This document shows, piece by piece, positions 42,673-44,573 of a stretch of 44,573 nt of DNA. The notes beneath the pieces were generated by a model. The model was not told the origin of the DNA and searched no databases. It saw only the letters and a program-made list of their open reading frames with translations. The DNA comes from Thermoproteota archaeon (GTDB lineage: Archaea; Thermoproteota; Methanomethylicia; Culexarchaeales; Culexarchaeaceae). The translations under genes and the position numbers were made by a program. Positions within the stretch are counted from its first letter, which is position 1. Each line of letters begins with the position of its first letter. The stretch is taken from NCBI GenBank assembly GCA_011605825.1, contig JAAOZK010000006.1:1-44573 (forward strand). Direction: 5' to 3'.

Positions 42673-43209
42673 TCAACCCAATATTCTAATAAGTCTAACG
42701 TTTTCCAGTGATATGTTATGGGATCTGAATATATTTATCAATGAATAATAGAAAATGGTGAAGAGCGTTTCAATGGAGATTCTTCTAAGTCCACGAATGT
42801 GAGAAATATTTAGATTTATCATTTCATCGGTAACGGGTCTTATTGAGAGAATATAACCATCAGACCAACAGTACTTTTTAACATTTTTTTCTAAATAATA
42901 ATATTTTATTTTAATTTCGGTAAATATAGTGACACCAGATTTTAGATTCCCAGAAAGAAATTTTTTATGTTTTTCATGGTTTTTTTGAAATTTTATTTCA
43001 AATGAATCTCCATATATATGAGTAATAAATATTTGCGCAACACCAGAGACTTCATAATTTTTATCAGAGACGGAGAGAGAGATGTTTTTTGAAAGCCCGT
43101 TTAGTGAAAGTAAACTCTCTATTATAAAATCTTTAAATAAATCATTTGTATTTTTTGCTTCTATATAGCATGAAAAGTGATAATGCTTAGGTATAATAGT
43201 CTTCCGCAT
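42673..43209 (-). CDS. hypothetical protein (178 aa)
   Basis: Unrecognised. No membrane segment or signal peptide stands out. The sequence alternates beta-like stretches (GVAQIFITHIYGDSFEIKFQ, GVTIFTEIKIKYYYL, SDGYILSIRPVT) and ends in helices (SIETLFTIFYYSLINIFRS). It lies 13 bases downstream of the p27-type zinc-ribbon gene on the same strand and is probably cotranscribed with it. Length and clean operon spacing support a real gene. Confidence 0.7.
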   Translation of the reverse strand: MRKTIIPKHYHFSCYIEAKNTNDLFKDFIIESLLSLNGLSKNISLSVSDKNYEVSGVAQIFITHIYGDSFEIKFQKNHEKHKKFLSGNLKSGVTIFTEIKIKYYYLEKNVKKYCWSDGYILSIRPVTDEMINLNISHIRGLRRISIETLFTIFYYSLINIFRSHNISLENVRLIRILG

Positions 43210-43222
43210 TATGATGCACCAA

Positions 43223-43600
43223 TTACTGCAATTCTTTTAATATATGAATAAGTCTTTCAATCACTGAGAGGAGAGAGTCAATTTTATCAGGGTCAGTTGT
43301 GTTATCAACTTCTTCTAATATCATGTTAATTTTGTTATATATTTTTCCTTTAATATTTTCAATAAATGTCTTAGCTTCAAATTTATTTTCAATATTCTTC
43401 TTTGCGGATTCAATTTTAATATCCGTTTCATTTTGCAACAAAACTCTACGTTTGCATGAAGGACATATTATAGTTCCATTTTTTAACTTAAATAATGGAA
43501 CCTTGCATTCAGGGCATATATATGATAGCATCGTTGCACCTTCCTTTAATAATTCTGCCATCTCCTTGATTTTTCTATCACTATTTTCAGTGTCACTCAA
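43223..43600 (-). CDS. zinc-ribbon protein, Sjogren/scleroderma autoantigen 1 (p27) family
   Basis: 125 residues with an N-terminal helix (IKEMAELLKEGATMLSYI), a zinc ribbon (CPECKVPLFKLKNGTIICPSCKRRV, four Cys) and a C-terminal coiled region. The archaeal homologues of human SSSCA1/ZNRD2 have this layout; their function is unknown. The start is a TTG at 43600 with GGTG 7 bases upstream. Confidence 0.88.
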   Translation of the reverse strand: MSDTENSDRKIKEMAELLKEGATMLSYICPECKVPLFKLKNGTIICPSCKRRVLLQNETDIKIESAKKNIENKFEAKTFIENIKGKIYNKINMILEEVDNTTDPDKIDSLLSVIERLIHILKELQ

Positions 43601-43685
43601 CTAGATACACCAAATAAATATTTATTGAGGATACAATTATAAATTTGTCAGTTATATTATGCATAATATATGATGGTGACCACGT

Positions 43686-43940
43686 ATGCTTGAAAGCAAA
43701 GTTCAGCAGGCTATAGCATTGTTACAGTCAATAGTAAATGATACGGGAGTTCCAAGAAATATTAGAGGTGCTGCAAACAATGCCATAAAAATGTTACAAA
43801 ATGAAAAACTAAGTTTAGGAGTTAGGGCTGCTAACGCTATTAATATATTGGAAGATATATCACAAGATCCGAATATGCCGCTTCATACAAGAGTCAGGTT
43901 ATGGAGCATAATATCTGTGCTGGAAACAATAAAAGATTAA
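43686..43940 (+). CDS. UPF0147 family protein
   Basis: An 84-residue all-helical archaeal protein: [64 protein letters not shown]. Function unknown; widely conserved in archaea. GGTGA at 43674-43678 lies 7 bases before the ATG, and a TATA-like run is at ~43660-43670. tRNA-Asn follows 36 bases downstream. Confidence 0.93.
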   Translation: MLESKVQQAIALLQSIVNDTGVPRNIRGAANNAIKMLQNEKLSLGVRAANAINILEDISQDPNMPLHTRVRLWSIISVLETIKD

Positions 43941-43976
43941 AATAATTGATTAAGAAAATTATTAAGATTGGAGCTT

Positions 43977-44050
43977 GCCGGGGTAGCTCAGCATGGAAGA
44001 GCGGCGGGCTGTTAACCCGTTGGTCGCAGGTTCGAGTCCTGCCCCCGGCG
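43977..44050 (+). tRNA. tRNA-Asn(GTT)
   Basis: Acceptor GCCGGGG/CCCCGGC with discriminator G, D arm GCTC...GAGC, anticodon stem GCGGG/CCCGT with loop CTGTTAA (anticodon GTT), T arm GCAGG TTCGAGT CCTGC. No intron and no encoded CCA. Confidence 0.95.
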
Positions 44051-44103
44051 CTATAAATAAACAAAATTATTTAAATAGAAAACTCAAAATAGTAAATGCT
44101 ATA

Positions 44104-44178
<75 letters not shown>

Positions 44179-44252
44179 GATTTACTAAATTCAATTGTTC
44201 CAAAAGTAAAAAATAAATAAGAGGAATTTATGGATATGGTTAGGTGAGAGTA

Positions 44253-44573
44253 ATGACTGCTTATGGTGGCCAACCAGTATTATTACTTAAGGAGGGAACC
44301 TCAAGAACTGTTGGTAGAGACGCTCTAAGGGCCAATATCATGGCTGCAAGAATATTAGCTGAAACCGTTAGAACTTCGCTTGGTCCTAAGGGTATGGATA
44401 AGATGCTTGTTGACAGTTTTGGTGATATTACTATAACTAATGATGGTGCTACTATTCTTAAGGAGATGGACGTTCAGCATCCAGCTGCAAAGATGATGGT
44501 GGAAATATCAAAAGCTCAAGATGATGAAGTTGGTGATGGAACAACAACAGCAGTAGTACTCGCAGGAGAACTA
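44253..44573 (+). CDS. thsA: thermosome (group II chaperonin) subunit, partial (5' part)
   Basis: The first 107 codons of an archaeal chaperonin subunit; the gene runs off the right edge. Family features: [70 protein letters not shown] and the nucleotide-site [23 protein letters not shown] at 44243-44247 is 5 bases before the ATG. Alpha/beta subunit type cannot be assigned from this part, so the symbol is provisional. Confidence 0.96.
   Translation, partial: MTAYGGQPVLLLKEGTSRTVGRDALRANIMAARILAETVRTSLGPKGMDKMLVDSFGDITITNDGATILKEMDVQHPAAKMMVEISKAQDDEVGDGTTTAVVLAGEL

Noticed and set aside
42673-43209. Orphan 178-residue frame as a degraded gene
   Set aside because: It is intact, has operon spacing to the p27 gene and a protein-like residue pattern, so I keep it as a real gene.

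Overview
The window is a stretch of an AT-rich archaeal chromosome. Evidence for Archaea: archaeal or eukaryote-type proteins (eL21, Rpo4, aIF5A, SRP54, Nob1, Pus10, archaeal PheST, a thermosome), a 7S-type SRP RNA, tRNAs split by bulge-helix-bulge introns, and TATA boxes about 25 bases upstream of start codons. The tRNAs and SRP RNA are strikingly GC-rich against AT-rich coding DNA, which suggests a thermophile. Introns at non-canonical tRNA positions, group 3 [NiFe]-hydrogenase genes and a 2-oxoacid:ferredoxin oxidoreductase fit an anaerobic member of the Thermoproteota/TACK group. I cannot name the lineage from sequence alone.

Layout. 1-4061: carAB (carB runs off the left edge) behind a palindrome next to its promoter. 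4267-7922: tRNA-Thr, a 54-residue Cys-rich protein and pheST. 8032-9644: a DapA-family lyase and endonuclease III. 9840-14111: tRNA-Leu(GAG) and a shortened ribosomal block (SPOUT methylase, uL3, uL4, uL23, uL2, TRAM protein). 14193-18856: RtcB ligase, archease, tRNA-Ser(TGA), SRP RNA, an NcsA/TtuA-type tRNA thiolase and an S2P protease. 18913-26699: a nucleotidyltransferase, a tiny two-helix membrane protein, then an RNA-processing run (TrmJ-like, HemK-like, KsgA, DUF655, Rpo4, eL21, Pus10, TrmY-like, SRP54). 26782-31840: Dph6-like, DadD/MtaD-type deaminase, aIF5A, NAD kinase, Nob1, an m5C RNA methylase. 31873-37145: a compact korA-korB-korC-mvhD-mvhG-mvhA operon. 37416-42620: four tRNAs (three intron-bearing), an orphan ORF, HisRS, a UbiA prenyltransferase, an EndA-like protein, a hydrogenase maturation protease and MtnA. 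42673-44573: an orphan protein, a p27-type zinc ribbon, UPF0147, two tRNAs and the start of a thermosome gene.

How it fits together. Much of the window is tRNA and rRNA maturation: intron-bearing tRNAs, an EndA-like splicing endonuclease subunit, the RtcB/archease ligase pair and several base-modifying enzymes. The metabolic highlight is the Kor-Mvh operon, which places 2-oxoacid oxidation and a soluble [NiFe] hydrogenase in one transcription unit, with no ferredoxin-like KorD and no Hdr genes beside it. The hydrogenase protease at 40894-41433 can mature its large subunit, which keeps a 28-residue C-terminal tail. DadD/MtaD and MtnA can serve salvage of S-adenosylmethionine by-products.

Translation signals are of two kinds. 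Genes inside operons have GGTGA/GAGGTG Shine-Dalgarno sequences 4-9 bases before the start, often with TTG or GTG starts. Several first genes have a TATA box about 25-30 bases before the start codon and look leaderless. At two genes (trmY and rpo4) the best-supported start is a non-standard ATA or ATT codon. I saw no CRISPR array, insertion sequence or prophage.
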